A model generated the notes under the pieces. It was not told where the DNA came from, ran no database searches, and saw only the letters and a program-made list of their open reading frames with translations. DNA of 64,000 bases from Rhizobiales bacterium Ga0077545 (GTDB lineage Bacteria; Pseudomonadota; Alphaproteobacteria; Rhizobiales; Methylopilaceae): contig LNEV01000015.1 of NCBI GenBank assembly GCA_001464335.1, positions 62,001 through 126,000 of the forward strand, read 5' to 3'. Position numbers and translations under genes: made by a program. Below are positions 29,938-38,538 of this stretch, in pieces. How positions within the stretch are numbered: position 1 is the first letter of the stretch; each line of letters starts with the position of its first letter.

Positions 29938-30230
29938 AACGTGAACTAATGCCCGATGAGGTGTTCACGTCCAGTAAAACCCCGAGGCCGAAACGGCGCG
30001 CGCGTGAACCTGTCACGTACAAAAAGGCCGGGCCCAAAGGGGGTCCGGCCCCTTTTGCGCTCTCCACCATTGGGGGGCTGGATAATCGGTGGAGCCCACA
30101 AAACGAATCATTCAACCAACGCAACCTATGATAGTTGCGTCAGCGATTTACGCAATATATTTGTTAGACCAAAGACGTAGAGGTTTCCGCATCCTCAACC
30201 GGATCGAGGAATCCCTCTGTCCGGAGCCAT
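29938..30230. other. non-coding gap between yebC and ruvC
   Basis: Holds a terminator-like hairpin (about 30020-30056) and, at 30116-30140, a CGCAAC-N8-GTTGCG inverted repeat in a stretch that is clearly more AT-rich than its surroundings. The short open frames here lack ribosome sites and family features. The AT-rich part near 30120-30180 could carry the ruvC promoter or be a decayed insertion; nothing more can be said. Confidence 0.4.
30020..30056. terminator. terminator-like hairpin between yebC and ruvC
   Basis: A-rich left flank, imperfect GGCCGGGCCC/GGGTCCGGCC helix with AAAG loop, then CCTTTTGC. Orientation is ambiguous; on the minus strand it could end the yebC transcript. Confidence 0.55.
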
Positions 30231-30980
30231 TCAGGCCGCGGTCAGCTTCGCCAGAACCTCGTCGGAGACTTCGAAATTCGAATAGACGTTCTGCACGTCG
30301 TCATCGTCTTCCAGCGTGTCGATGAGCTTCAGCATGGTCTGGGCTTTTTCTTCGTCCAGCGACGTGCTGATCGTCGCGCGCCACACGGCCTTGGCGCTTT
30401 GCGCCTCGCCCAGCACAGCTTCCAGCGCCTTGGACACTTCGCTCAGGCTCTCGAAGGAGCAGGTGACGACATGGCGCTCGGCATCGGATGCGACATCGTC
30501 CGCGCCCGCTTCGATCGCGGCCTCCAGCACCTTGTCTTCCGACCCGGCCTTGGCGGGATACACGATCTCGCCGACATGGTTGAACATGAAACCGACCGAG
30601 CCCGTCTCGCCGAGCGCGCCGCCCGATTTGGAGAAATAGGAACGCACCGCGCCGCCGGTGCGGTTGCGGTTGTCGGTCAGGGTTTCGACGATGACGGCGA
30701 CGCCGCCCGGCCCGTAGCCCTCGTAGCGCACCTCTTCGTAATTCTCGCCCTCGCCGCCCATCGCCTTCTTGATGGCGCGCTCGATGTTGTCCTTGGGCAT
30801 GGACTGGCCCTTGGCCTCGTTGATGGCCAGGCGCAGGCGCGGGTTCATATTGGGGTCGGGCAGGCCCATCTTGGCCGCGACGGTGATTTCGCGGGCGAGC
30901 TTGGAGAACAGCTTGGAGCGCTGGGCGTCCTGGCGTCCCTTGCGGTGCATGATGTTCTTGAATTGCGAATGGCCGGCCAT
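30231..30980 (-). CDS. yebC: YebC/PmpR family transcriptional regulatory or ribosome-rescue protein
   Basis: 249 residues from ATG 30980 ([25 protein letters not shown]), the invariant family start; an upstream frame to 31055 is not conserved. Three-domain fold with [29 protein letters not shown] and the C-terminal [15 protein letters not shown]. Members bind DNA as regulators; recent work on the family also implicates some in relieving ribosome stalling at proline tracts. Stands at the head of the ruv cluster. Confidence 0.96.
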   Translation of the reverse strand: MAGHSQFKNIMHRKGRQDAQRSKLFSKLAREITVAAKMGLPDPNMNPRLRLAINEAKGQSMPKDNIERAIKKAMGGEGENYEEVRYEGYGPGGVAVIVETLTDNRNRTGGAVRSYFSKSGGALGETGSVGFMFNHVGEIVYPAKAGSEDKVLEAAIEAGADDVASDAERHVVTCSFESLSEVSKALEAVLGEAQSAKAVWRATISTSLDEEKAQTMLKLIDTLEDDDDVQNVYSNFEVSDEVLAKLTAA

Positions 30981-31067
30981 GCGAAGGCAATCCCTGAAAG
31001 CGGATGAATGGAGTGTTCGGGCGCCCTTATAGCGAGCGGACGGGCGGGCCGCCAAGCCTCGCGGCGA

Positions 31068-31703
31068 TCAATCGACGAAGCTGCCTGCCGCCGCGAGGGC
31101 CATTTTCACCACGGCCAGGAGAACGCCCCCGGCGAGGAACGTGCCCGCCGCGCCGACCAGGATGCCGACAACGAGTGCAACCGCGTCCCGCTCGATCATG
31201 GCAAGCGCGATGATGAGGCTGGCAATGGCTGGGACGAGATTTGTCAGCGGAAACGGCAGCATGACCACGACCGACAGGAACATGATCAGAAAACCGATGA
31301 TCCGCTCGGTCACCGGCTTGAAGAAATCGGCGCCGCGCGGACGGATCAGTTTTTCGATGAAAACGAGGCGCGGCTCGGCGAGATCCATCACCTTGCGGTA
31401 GGTCGCGGTGTCGATCCGGCGGTCCAGCACCCTTTTGGGCAGCCACGGAACCTCGTAGCCGAGCACCATCTGCAGAGCGATGAGGAACACCGGCAGGCCA
31501 AGGATCGAGCCGAGCCCCGGCGGGGCCGGCACGCAGTTCGGCAGGCTGAAAAGAACGATGAGGATGCCGAAGGAACGGTCGCCGAGCCCGGCGACAATCT
31601 CGCGGCAACTGATCTTTTCGCCCGTCGCCTCGTCCGCGATGGCGCGCAGAACCTGCGCCGCAGAGCGGCGGCGCTCAGCCTTGAGAACGGAAAGATCATG
31701 CAT
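31068..31703 (-). CDS. ExoD-family exopolysaccharide synthesis membrane protein
   Basis: 211 residues. N-terminal cytoplasmic helix (LSVLKAERRRSAAQVLRAIADEATGEKISCREIVAGLGDRSFG) followed by about four TM helices (ILIVLFSLPNCVPAPPGLGSILGLPVFLIALQM; IIGFLIMFLSVVVMLP; IASLIIALAMI; LVVGILVGAAGTFLAGGVLLAV shown here in part). The pattern fits the ExoD family, first linked to exopolysaccharide production and alkaline tolerance in rhizobia. Exact role here unknown. Confidence 0.85.
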   Translation of the reverse strand: MHDLSVLKAERRRSAAQVLRAIADEATGEKISCREIVAGLGDRSFGILIVLFSLPNCVPAPPGLGSILGLPVFLIALQMVLGYEVPWLPKRVLDRRIDTATYRKVMDLAEPRLVFIEKLIRPRGADFFKPVTERIIGFLIMFLSVVVMLPFPLTNLVPAIASLIIALAMIERDAVALVVGILVGAAGTFLAGGVLLAVVKMALAAAGSFVD

Positions 31704-31792
31704 CAGGGCTCAACAAGCGCAGGCTGATGACGTTTTCAAGACCCGACGCGGCGCAAGGCGACGTAGAATGCCTTGCGGAAGGACGCCCGGCC

Positions 31793-34042
31793 TCAGAACC
31801 GCGCGGCGATTCCGCCCTTGGCGAGGGCGCGGGCCGAGCCGCCATCCTCGATGAGGCCCTCGGCCTCGGCGAAGAGGGTGAAATTTCCGGCGGTCTCGTG
31901 CTCGGCACGGAAGCCGACAAACGCGCCGATGCTCTCGCCCTCGCTTGTATCGAAGGCGATTCCGCCGCCCCCGAGCGTCCCAGAGACCGTGCCGTCCCCG
32001 ATCTGCGTGCGGCCTTCGAGGCCGATCCCGGGGATGAGCCGGGTCTGGCTGCCGTCGGCATGGGCATATTCCACGGGCACCGACAGCGATGTGCGCCCGA
32101 CGAGCAGATGCAGATCGCGCTCATCGAGCCTCAGATTGGCCGAGGAGGGGCCGCTTTCCTCATAGCCGTCGATGAAGAGGCCGGCATAGCGCACCGAGCC
32201 GCGCGCCTCGATCCTCTGCCCGCCGACATGGACGGGCTGCATGATCCCGATCTGCTGCGAGACGAAAATGCCGCTGTAATCCGCCTCGGCCTCCGCAAGA
32301 CCGCCGGGCGCGCCCATATCCGCGACGCGGCGCGTGCTGTCGTAATCCGACCAGCCCAGGACAAGACCCAGATCGAGCGTGGCGCTGCCAAACGCGAATG
32401 TGCCGTAGGCACCGCCGAAAGCGCTCTGCGTCTCGACGTCCTGACTGAGCGGCACCTGTGTCTTTGCCCAGCCGGCGCCGAGGAACAGGCCCGCCGTGCC
32501 CGCCTCGGAGGCCACGAGATCCATGCCCGAGACGAAGCCGGCGAGACGGCTGTCATAGCCAACCGATATGTTCGAAGCGTTCTGGTCACGCCCGCCACCG
32601 AAGCCACGCAGCCAGACTGTACGTGCGTATGGTTCACGGGCATCGAAGATGCGTGTGTGCGGAGCAGCATCCGGCGCATAGGCCAGCGGCGCACTCATCG
32701 TCCCTGCCGCCCCGCGCGTGGCGATTGCGCCGAACACGCCGCCGGTCAGATCGCCGAGCGCCTGCGCCTCGGCGCGCACGGCGGTCACATCCGCCGTCAT
32801 GACGGTCATCGCCCCCGCATCGACGACGAGCGGCATGCCCGACGCCAAAACCGTCCCAGGAAGAGCGCCGGCATCCCCGAAACCGTCATCGGCCAAAAAG
32901 TGCAGTGCGGCGCTGAGCCCCGGCGCAATGTCGAGCACGCCGCTCGCCGCCTCCGCCGCGCGCCAGAACATATCGCCCTCGATGACCGAGCCGGGCATAA
33001 CATTGAGATGCGTTCCAGCACCCCCGATCGCGATGGAGAAGGCGCCCGCCCCCGTCGCCCTGATCGTCCCGCTGTTGGTGATCCATCCGCCCGGACCTAC
33101 GGACATGACGCCGGCCGTTACATCGGCCGCGACCGAGATCGTTCCAGCGTTGTATATCTCTGTGCCGGCTCCGCTCGAATATATGCCCTCTGCGGATTCT
33201 CCCTGGGTTTCGATACGCCCGGAATTGGCAATACGTGAATTCGCTCCCGTCGCATAAATGCCGTCGGACAGATCCCCGGATGTCGCGATCGTGCCGGTGT
33301 TGTTGACCACCGAGGCGGAGCCGACGGCAAAGACGCCGAGAGCGGAAATACCGGATGTCGACACCGTACCGACGTTTTCGATGAGGACATCCGCACCGAT
33401 GGATTCTATGCCGTGACCGCCCCCCCCATCCACGGCAATCGCACCGCTGTTGAAGATCCGCACCTGCGCTCCCGCGGACAAGATGCCGCCGGCGCCAACC
33501 CCTGTCGAAATCGAACCGCTATTCGAGATGAAGGCCGCATCTCCGGTCGAAGAGATTCCGAAGCTGTTCGTGCCGTTCACCAGGATTTCGCCCTCGTTCA
33601 CGATGAAGGCGTCTGCGCCGGACGATTCGATCCCGTTCAGCGCGCCAGCCGGGTCCAAAATTCCACGATTTCGGATCGTGGCGCTCGTGCCCGTGCTGCC
33701 AATCGTGGCATCGATCTCGCCGCTGTTTTCAATCCACACATCCGCGCCAGTTGAATATACCGCATAGCTGCCGCCAAAGCCGCCGCTGCTGAATCCGATC
33801 GATCCGCGATTGTCAAGCAATTGGCCGTCGCCGGTCATCGAAACGGCATATCCTATGAATGCACTGATTTCACCGCCCGCCTCGACGAGGCCTCTGTCGT
33901 AATCGTTCCGCATCACCTGTTCGTCGGAGACCGTACCGTCCGGCACGACGAAAGTCTGCGCGCTTGCCGGCGAGACGGTCCAGACAGCGCTCAGCGCCAG
34001 TCCACACGCACGCACCGAATGACCTCTACGAGGCATCGACAT
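31793..34042 (-). CDS. autotransporter with repeat passenger and C-terminal beta-barrel
   Basis: 749 residues. Signal peptide ends SPASA (residue 28). The passenger (about residues 45-345) is a stack of degenerate 21-23-residue units of the form GI-x-S-x-GA-x3-I-x-N-x-G-x-I, about a dozen copies, which should form a beta-helix. A linker and autochaperone-like region follow, then the 12-strand translocator (about residue 490 to the end, RTVWLRGFGGGRDQN ... GGIAARF ending in Phe). Likely a surface adhesin. A run of eight G on its coding strand (33420-33427) encodes GGGG inside the passenger. Divergent from the regulator at 34265. Confidence 0.88.
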   Translation of the reverse strand: MSMPRRGHSVRACGLALSAVWTVSPASAQTFVVPDGTVSDEQVMRNDYDRGLVEAGGEISAFIGYAVSMTGDGQLLDNRGSIGFSSGGFGGSYAVYSTGADVWIENSGEIDATIGSTGTSATIRNRGILDPAGALNGIESSGADAFIVNEGEILVNGTNSFGISSTGDAAFISNSGSISTGVGAGGILSAGAQVRIFNSGAIAVDGGGGHGIESIGADVLIENVGTVSTSGISALGVFAVGSASVVNNTGTIATSGDLSDGIYATGANSRIANSGRIETQGESAEGIYSSGAGTEIYNAGTISVAADVTAGVMSVGPGGWITNSGTIRATGAGAFSIAIGGAGTHLNVMPGSVIEGDMFWRAAEAASGVLDIAPGLSAALHFLADDGFGDAGALPGTVLASGMPLVVDAGAMTVMTADVTAVRAEAQALGDLTGGVFGAIATRGAAGTMSAPLAYAPDAAPHTRIFDAREPYARTVWLRGFGGGRDQNASNISVGYDSRLAGFVSGMDLVASEAGTAGLFLGAGWAKTQVPLSQDVETQSAFGGAYGTFAFGSATLDLGLVLGWSDYDSTRRVADMGAPGGLAEAEADYSGIFVSQQIGIMQPVHVGGQRIEARGSVRYAGLFIDGYEESGPSSANLRLDERDLHLLVGRTSLSVPVEYAHADGSQTRLIPGIGLEGRTQIGDGTVSGTLGGGGIAFDTSEGESIGAFVGFRAEHETAGNFTLFAEAEGLIEDGGSARALAKGGIAARF
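33420..33427 (-). repeat. G8 homopolymer inside the autotransporter passenger
   Basis: Eight consecutive C on the plus strand, read as GGG GGG GG(C) in codons for the GGGG of VDGGGGHGI. Loss or gain of one base would shift the frame about 205 codons in, before the barrel. The copy given here is in frame. Confidence 0.9.
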
Positions 34043-34178
34043 CCTCCAATGACATCTAAAAATTGTGCTTTGTAGGTATCCGTATGCCGGGCCTTCTCCG
34101 GTCCCGCCGCGCTCACATCCGCGTGAGCGCCCCCCGGCCCCACGTGGCGAAAATCTCTATAGAACAAGAATGTTGTAG

Positions 34179-34209
34179 AATTATTTGAAAATCGCCGCGG
34201 CAAATAATT
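34179..34209. promoter_or_regulatory. perfect inverted repeat in the autotransporter-regulator gap
   Basis: AATTATTTG (34179-34187) and CAAATAATT (34201-34209), nine of nine matched, 13-base GC-rich spacer. It lies in an otherwise AT-rich 222-base divergent gap, 55 bases before the regulator start and 136 bases before the autotransporter start. Likely operator for the winged-helix regulator; inferred. Confidence 0.5.
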
Positions 34210-34264
34210 TTGTCGGAAGATTGTCCTTCGCGAACGAGGTCTCTAGTTTCGGCGCGGGGGAAAA

Positions 34265-35830
34265 ATGAACCGGGTGCACTACAACGACCTTGTCTTCGAC
34301 GCGAACCTCCTGTTTGCACAGCGGGACGGCGAAGTACTTCGCTTCACGCGCCAGGAGCGCGCGATGCTCGAAATGTTCACGCAGAATCCGCGCCGTCTTC
34401 TGTCGCGCACGCACATTCTCGATGCGATCGCGACACCGGACGCCCCGACATCCGACCGCAACGTGGATTTTCTAGTCAACCGCCTGCGCGCCAAACTCGG
34501 CGACAAGGCGCGCGAACCACGCTTCATCGCAACGCAGTACGGCGAGGGCTATATCTGGATCGCCGAACGCATCGTCGACGAGCCGCTCGCGGCGTTTCTC
34601 CTCATCGGACCCTTGTACGGACTTTTCCACGAACCGACTCGGCAGATCGCCGAACCTCTCCTGCGGGATGTCTCGGCCGCTTTCGATGCGCTGACGGGTC
34701 CCGGCCAGACATCCGTCGTGGCCGAGAGCTGGCGCCGTGCCGCTCCGCACCGGATATCCTTCTCGCTCGACGCGAGCCTGCATTGCGAGGGCGATGTCCT
34801 GCACGCGGCCGTGCTTCTGCGCGACGGGGCGAGCGGGCGGATGCTGCACGCCTGGCGCGAGGTCCTGCGCCCGGGAGCGGACGATGCCGAGAACGCGGCG
34901 GCGCGCATCAAGGACGCCATCTGGCGCCATCTCGTCGGTCCGGACGACGGCCAGACATCGCCCGCCGCCCTTCCACTCGAACTGCGTCTGCACGAGGCGG
35001 CACTGATCCTTGCGGGAACACCCGAAAGCCATCGCGAGATCGAAGGCCAGATGGCCCGCGAGCGTTTTTCCTCAGACGATCCGGCGCTCGGCATCCTTCA
35101 GGCGCTCGGTCAGTACGCACGCCTCGTCCAGGCCGGACCAGCGCTTTCGCCCGAACAATGGGACGACATCGAGGACGAAATCGAGCGGCTGGTGCAGGCC
35201 GGGCTTCCCGCCGCGCAGGACGATCCGCTGCTGATGCTGGCGGCGGCAAAACTGCTGTTTTTCATCGATCGCGGACATTTCGAATTTGCCGAGCAGCTCG
35301 CCGAGGAGGCCTTCGCCAACAGCCCGGCATTCGCCGCCTCTTTCGCGATGCGCGCGCAGATCTTGATGTGCCGCGGCAAAATCGAAGAAGCCGTGGTCCT
35401 GTACGACAAGGCGATCGAGCTCGCCGGCGATAGCCAGGAATTCACGGCCTATCTGCTCGTCCTGAAATGCACCGCGCTGCTCGCCGCCGCCGACCGGCGC
35501 GCGCTCGACGCCACCTGCGCGGAGCTTTTCACGCTCAAGCCGGAATCGCGTTTCACTGTCGGGATTTTCCTCGCCGACCACGAAGGCCCGCCGCCTCCGG
35601 AATGCCAGGCCATTCTGGCGGGCATCGACGAGCCCGCGGCGGCGCGCCTCGCGCATCATCTGTACCGTGTCGGGGCGCGTCATTTTCGAGCGAGCGAGCA
35701 CCGGGACAATGTCATGCGCGGCCTTCTCGCGCGGCTGGCACATTTCGACCCGGATGCCGTGCAGGCGCCCGTGCGCGAATTCCTTACCAGAAGCCCGGCT
35801 CGGCGGCCGCCAGACGCGGCCCGATCCTGA
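34265..35830 (+). CDS. winged-helix (OmpR/PhoB-type) regulator with TPR-like C-terminus
   Basis: 521 residues. Residues 1-98 form an OmpR-type DNA-binding domain (RFTRQERAMLEMFTQNPRRLLSRTHILDAI, NVDFLVNRLRAKLGDKAREPRFIATQYGEGYIW: recognition helix and wing). There is no receiver domain and no TM helix. The middle (100-230) is an alpha/beta domain resembling that between HTH and TPR in HilA/adenylate-cyclase-like regulators. The C-terminal half is helical with TPR-like pairs (FEFAEQLAEEAFANSPAFAASFAMRAQILMCRGKIEEAVVLYDKAIELAG). Signal unknown. Its end overlaps ymdB by 47 bases tail to tail. Likely controls the divergent autotransporter. Confidence 0.8.
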   Translation: MNRVHYNDLVFDANLLFAQRDGEVLRFTRQERAMLEMFTQNPRRLLSRTHILDAIATPDAPTSDRNVDFLVNRLRAKLGDKAREPRFIATQYGEGYIWIAERIVDEPLAAFLLIGPLYGLFHEPTRQIAEPLLRDVSAAFDALTGPGQTSVVAESWRRAAPHRISFSLDASLHCEGDVLHAAVLLRDGASGRMLHAWREVLRPGADDAENAAARIKDAIWRHLVGPDDGQTSPAALPLELRLHEAALILAGTPESHREIEGQMARERFSSDDPALGILQALGQYARLVQAGPALSPEQWDDIEDEIERLVQAGLPAAQDDPLLMLAAAKLLFFIDRGHFEFAEQLAEEAFANSPAFAASFAMRAQILMCRGKIEEAVVLYDKAIELAGDSQEFTAYLLVLKCTALLAAADRRALDATCAELFTLKPESRFTVGIFLADHEGPPPPECQAILAGIDEPAAARLAHHLYRVGARHFRASEHRDNVMRGLLARLAHFDPDAVQAPVREFLTRSPARRPPDAARS

Positions 35831-36602
35831 CGGGCGCGACCTTTACCGCAAGTCCGGTTGCGTCGTCGGTCTCGACGGCAAGGCCGCAAAGGGTTCCCTC
35901 GCCCGTCGCGGGTTCGAAGCGGCCGGAGGGGATTTTGCGTGTGAAACGCCGCAGCGGTTCTTCCTTGTCCATACCGAGGACGGAATCGTAATCGCCGCAC
36001 ATCCCGGCGTCGGAAATATAGGCCGTGCCGCCGGGCAGGATCTGGTGGTCGGCGGTCGGCACATGCGTGTGCGTGCCGACAACGGCGCTCGCGCGGCCGT
36101 CGACGAACCAGCCGAACGCCTGTTTCTCGCTCGTCGCCTCGGCGTGGAAGTCGATGAACACCGCGTCGCAGGCCTGTCCCAGCGGACAGGCGGACAGCTC
36201 GCGTTCGGCGATCGCGAAGGGATCGTCCAGCGCATCCATGTAGATGCGGCCCATGAGGTTCATCACCAGAACGCGCCGTCCGTCGTGAATGTCGATCAGG
36301 GCGGCGCCGCGCCCGGGTGTTCCGGGTGGGAAGTTTGCCGGGCGGATCAGACGGTCGGCGCGCTCGATGAACACAAGCGTCTCGCGCTGGTCGAAGGCGT
36401 GGTTGCCGAGCGTCACCGCATCGGCGCCGACCTCGATCAGGCTTTCATAAATGTCCTCGTTGATGCCGAAGCCGCCCGCCGCGTTCTCGCCGTTAACGAC
36501 GAGAAGATCGATCTTCCAACGCTGCCGGAGCCGGGGGATCTGGTCGAGGGCCACCTGACGGCCCGACCGGCCGACGAGATCGCCGAGAAAGAGAATGCGC
36601 AT
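35784..36602 (-). CDS. YmdB-family metallophosphoesterase
   Basis: 272 residues, calcineurin-like fold with two-metal ligands in FLGDLVGRSGR, VNGENAAGGFG, LGNHAFDQ and VGTHTHVPTAD. The Bacillus relative YmdB is a 2',3'-cyclic nucleotide phosphodiesterase affecting sporulation and biofilm; activity of this one is inferred. Nine bases after fthC on the same strand, so co-transcribed, a common pairing in this class. Confidence 0.92.
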   Translation of the reverse strand: MRILFLGDLVGRSGRQVALDQIPRLRQRWKIDLLVVNGENAAGGFGINEDIYESLIEVGADAVTLGNHAFDQRETLVFIERADRLIRPANFPPGTPGRGAALIDIHDGRRVLVMNLMGRIYMDALDDPFAIAERELSACPLGQACDAVFIDFHAEATSEKQAFGWFVDGRASAVVGTHTHVPTADHQILPGGTAYISDAGMCGDYDSVLGMDKEEPLRRFTRKIPSGRFEPATGEGTLCGLAVETDDATGLAVKVAPVRIGPRLAAAEPGFW

Positions 36603-36611
36603 AGGCGGGGT

Positions 36612-37205
36612 TCAAAGACCTTCCCGGCCCAAATTGCAACGGATGATCTCGTTTTCGGTGACGACGGCGTCCAGAGGCACGTCGTGAAGTTCGCGCGGAA
36701 CTTCGTCCACCTCCTGCAGCGCAAAGGCATAGCCGATCATCAAGGGTCTCTCTTCGCGGGCCAGCGGGCCGAGCGTGCGGTCGTAATGGCCCTTGCCGTA
36801 TCCGATCCGAAAACCGCGCCGGTCGAACGCCGAAAGCGGCACGATTACCACATCCGGTGAGACTTCCGGCGCGGACGGCTCGGGCTCCGGAATGCCGCCA
36901 TAGCCTTTTGCCAGCGGATCCTCCGCGCGCCAGAGCCTGAAGCTCATCGGCTCCGCGTCGGAAACGACATGCGGCAGAGCCAGGGTCGCACCGGCAGCAC
37001 GCAGCTTTTCCGCAAGCGGATGCGGCGACAGTTCGCCCTTGATCGGCATGTAGAAAGCGACGATCCGGCGGGACCACGTGCCCAGCATATCCATCGCATG
37101 GCGCGCCGCGCCGCGGGCGGCGGCCTCCGCGTCCTCGGGTGCGATTGCGCGGCGAAGCTCGATCTTGGCGGACCGGAGGGCGGATTTTTCTGAGGGCAGA
37201 TTCAT
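36612..37205 (-). CDS. fthC: 5-formyltetrahydrofolate cyclo-ligase
   Basis: Returns 5-formyl-THF to 5,10-methenyl-THF using ATP. 197 residues, with the basic N-terminal ATP-site helix (SAKIELRRAIAPED) and the C-terminal signature GYGKGHYDRTL. In many proteobacteria this gene follows zapA and the 6S RNA gene; here those lie about 2.7 kb upstream with three genes inserted. Operon with the YmdB-family gene. Confidence 0.94.
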   Translation of the reverse strand: MNLPSEKSALRSAKIELRRAIAPEDAEAAARGAARHAMDMLGTWSRRIVAFYMPIKGELSPHPLAEKLRAAGATLALPHVVSDAEPMSFRLWRAEDPLAKGYGGIPEPEPSAPEVSPDVVIVPLSAFDRRGFRIGYGKGHYDRTLGPLAREERPLMIGYAFALQEVDEVPRELHDVPLDAVVTENEIIRCNLGREGL

Positions 37206-37219
37206 CCTTTTCCCTTAGC

Positions 37220-37717
37220 ATGTTCGGCATGGCCAAGAAGACACCCGACACCTCTGAACCGAAACCCAAGGCAGGCACGCCGCGCAAGCCGGCCCCGAAA
37301 ACGGCAGCCGGCGGCACGCCGGTTCTGTTGTCCGGCGGCAATCCGCAGATCGCGAAAGCCGACGGCGATGCGCCGGTGCAGGCTTATATCGCCGCGATGC
37401 CGGGCTGGAAGAGCGCGGCCGGCGCACAGCTCGATGCGCTGATCGTGCGTGCCGCCCCGGATGTGCGCAAAGCGGTGAAATGGAACTCACCCTTCTACGG
37501 CATGGAGGGCAAAGGCTGGTTCCTCAGTTCCCACTGCTTCACCAAATACATCAAAATCGCCTTTCTCAACGGCGCAGCCCTCGATCCGCTTCCGCCCGGC
37601 GCGTCGAAGGACAAGAACACCCGCTATCTCGACCTTCACGAAGAAGATGTGCTCGACGAGGCGCAATTCATGGACTGGGTGAAGCAGGCCGCTGCGCGCC
37701 CGGGCTGGGTGCCTTAG
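37220..37717 (+). CDS. DUF1801-domain protein
   Basis: 165 residues from ATG 37220; ATG 37229 (MAKKTPD) is an equal alternative. A Lys/Pro/Ala-rich N-terminal 35 residues, then the DUF1801 fold (VQAYIAAMPGWKSAAGAQLDALIVRAAPDVRKAVKWNSPFYG, FLSSHCFTKYIKIAFLNGAAL). The domain is a YdhG-like alpha/beta fold of unknown function. Divergent from fthC with only 14 bases between the starts, so the two must share promoter DNA or rely on internal promoters. Confidence 0.85.
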   Translation: MFGMAKKTPDTSEPKPKAGTPRKPAPKTAAGGTPVLLSGGNPQIAKADGDAPVQAYIAAMPGWKSAAGAQLDALIVRAAPDVRKAVKWNSPFYGMEGKGWFLSSHCFTKYIKIAFLNGAALDPLPPGASKDKNTRYLDLHEEDVLDEAQFMDWVKQAAARPGWVP

Positions 37718-37781
37718 CCTCTCGGCCAATGGACAAGCCGCCGGATGAGGCGCATCGGAGGCGGCCCATGGCTACCCTTCG

Positions 37782-38531
37782 ATGATCACAGATTATCACT
37801 TCTACCTCGCCGCCATTCCGGCCGTCGTTCTTCTCGGTCTCGCCAAAGGCGGCTTTGCCGGTGTCGGCACACTCGCCGTGCCGCTGCTGGCGCTTGTCGT
37901 CGCGCCGGTGCAAGCGGCAGCCATCACGCTTCCCATTCTGATGGTGCAGGATGTGATCAGCACCATCGCCTATTGGCGCAAATGGGATAACCGCAATCTT
38001 CTGATCCTCGTGCCGAGCGCGATCATCGGGATCGTGCTTGCCTTCCTGCTCGCCAAACATGTCTCGGACGCCGCCTTCTACATCGCCCTCGGCCTCATTT
38101 CGGCGGTGTTCGGCGCACGCAGCCTCTTCGCGAAAGACATCACGCCGAAAAAAGCAGGCGTGCCCGCCGGAATTTTCTGGGGCTCGGTCGCGGGCTTCAC
38201 CAGCATGATCGCCAATGCCGGTGCTCCGCCTTTCCAGTTGTACATGCTGCCACAGCGCCTACCCCGCGAAGCCTTTGTCGGAACAAGCATGGCCTTTTTC
38301 GCCATCGTAAACTGGCTGAAGCTGCCGGGCTTCATCGCGCTCGGCCAGTTCACCCCGCAGAACATGCTGACGACAGCGGTGTTGATGCCGCTCGCCATTG
38401 CCGCCACGGGAGCCGGAATATGGCTCGTTCGCCGCACCTCGAACGAGCGCTTCTACAAGATCATCTACGCGCTGATGATCCTCGTCGGCCTGAAGCTGCT
38501 GCATTCGGGCGCGGAACTGCTCCTCGCCTGA
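37782..38531 (+). CDS. TauE/SafE-family anion permease
   Basis: 249 residues with about eight TM helices; start pattern LAAIPAVVLLGLAKGGFAGVGTLAVPLLAL and mid-protein GFTSMIANAGAPPFQLYMLP are the two duplicated family signatures. Members export sulfite or organosulfonates. No sulfur-metabolism genes are nearby, so the substrate is open. Inserted between fthC and zapA. Confidence 0.9.
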   Translation: MITDYHFYLAAIPAVVLLGLAKGGFAGVGTLAVPLLALVVAPVQAAAITLPILMVQDVISTIAYWRKWDNRNLLILVPSAIIGIVLAFLLAKHVSDAAFYIALGLISAVFGARSLFAKDITPKKAGVPAGIFWGSVAGFTSMIANAGAPPFQLYMLPQRLPREAFVGTSMAFFAIVNWLKLPGFIALGQFTPQNMLTTAVLMPLAIAATGAGIWLVRRTSNERFYKIIYALMILVGLKLLHSGAELLLA

Positions 38532-38538
38532 ACTCGTC

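Noticed and set aside
29949..30180. Short frames in the yebC-ruvC gap
   Set aside because: They translate through the terminator hairpin and lack ribosome sites.
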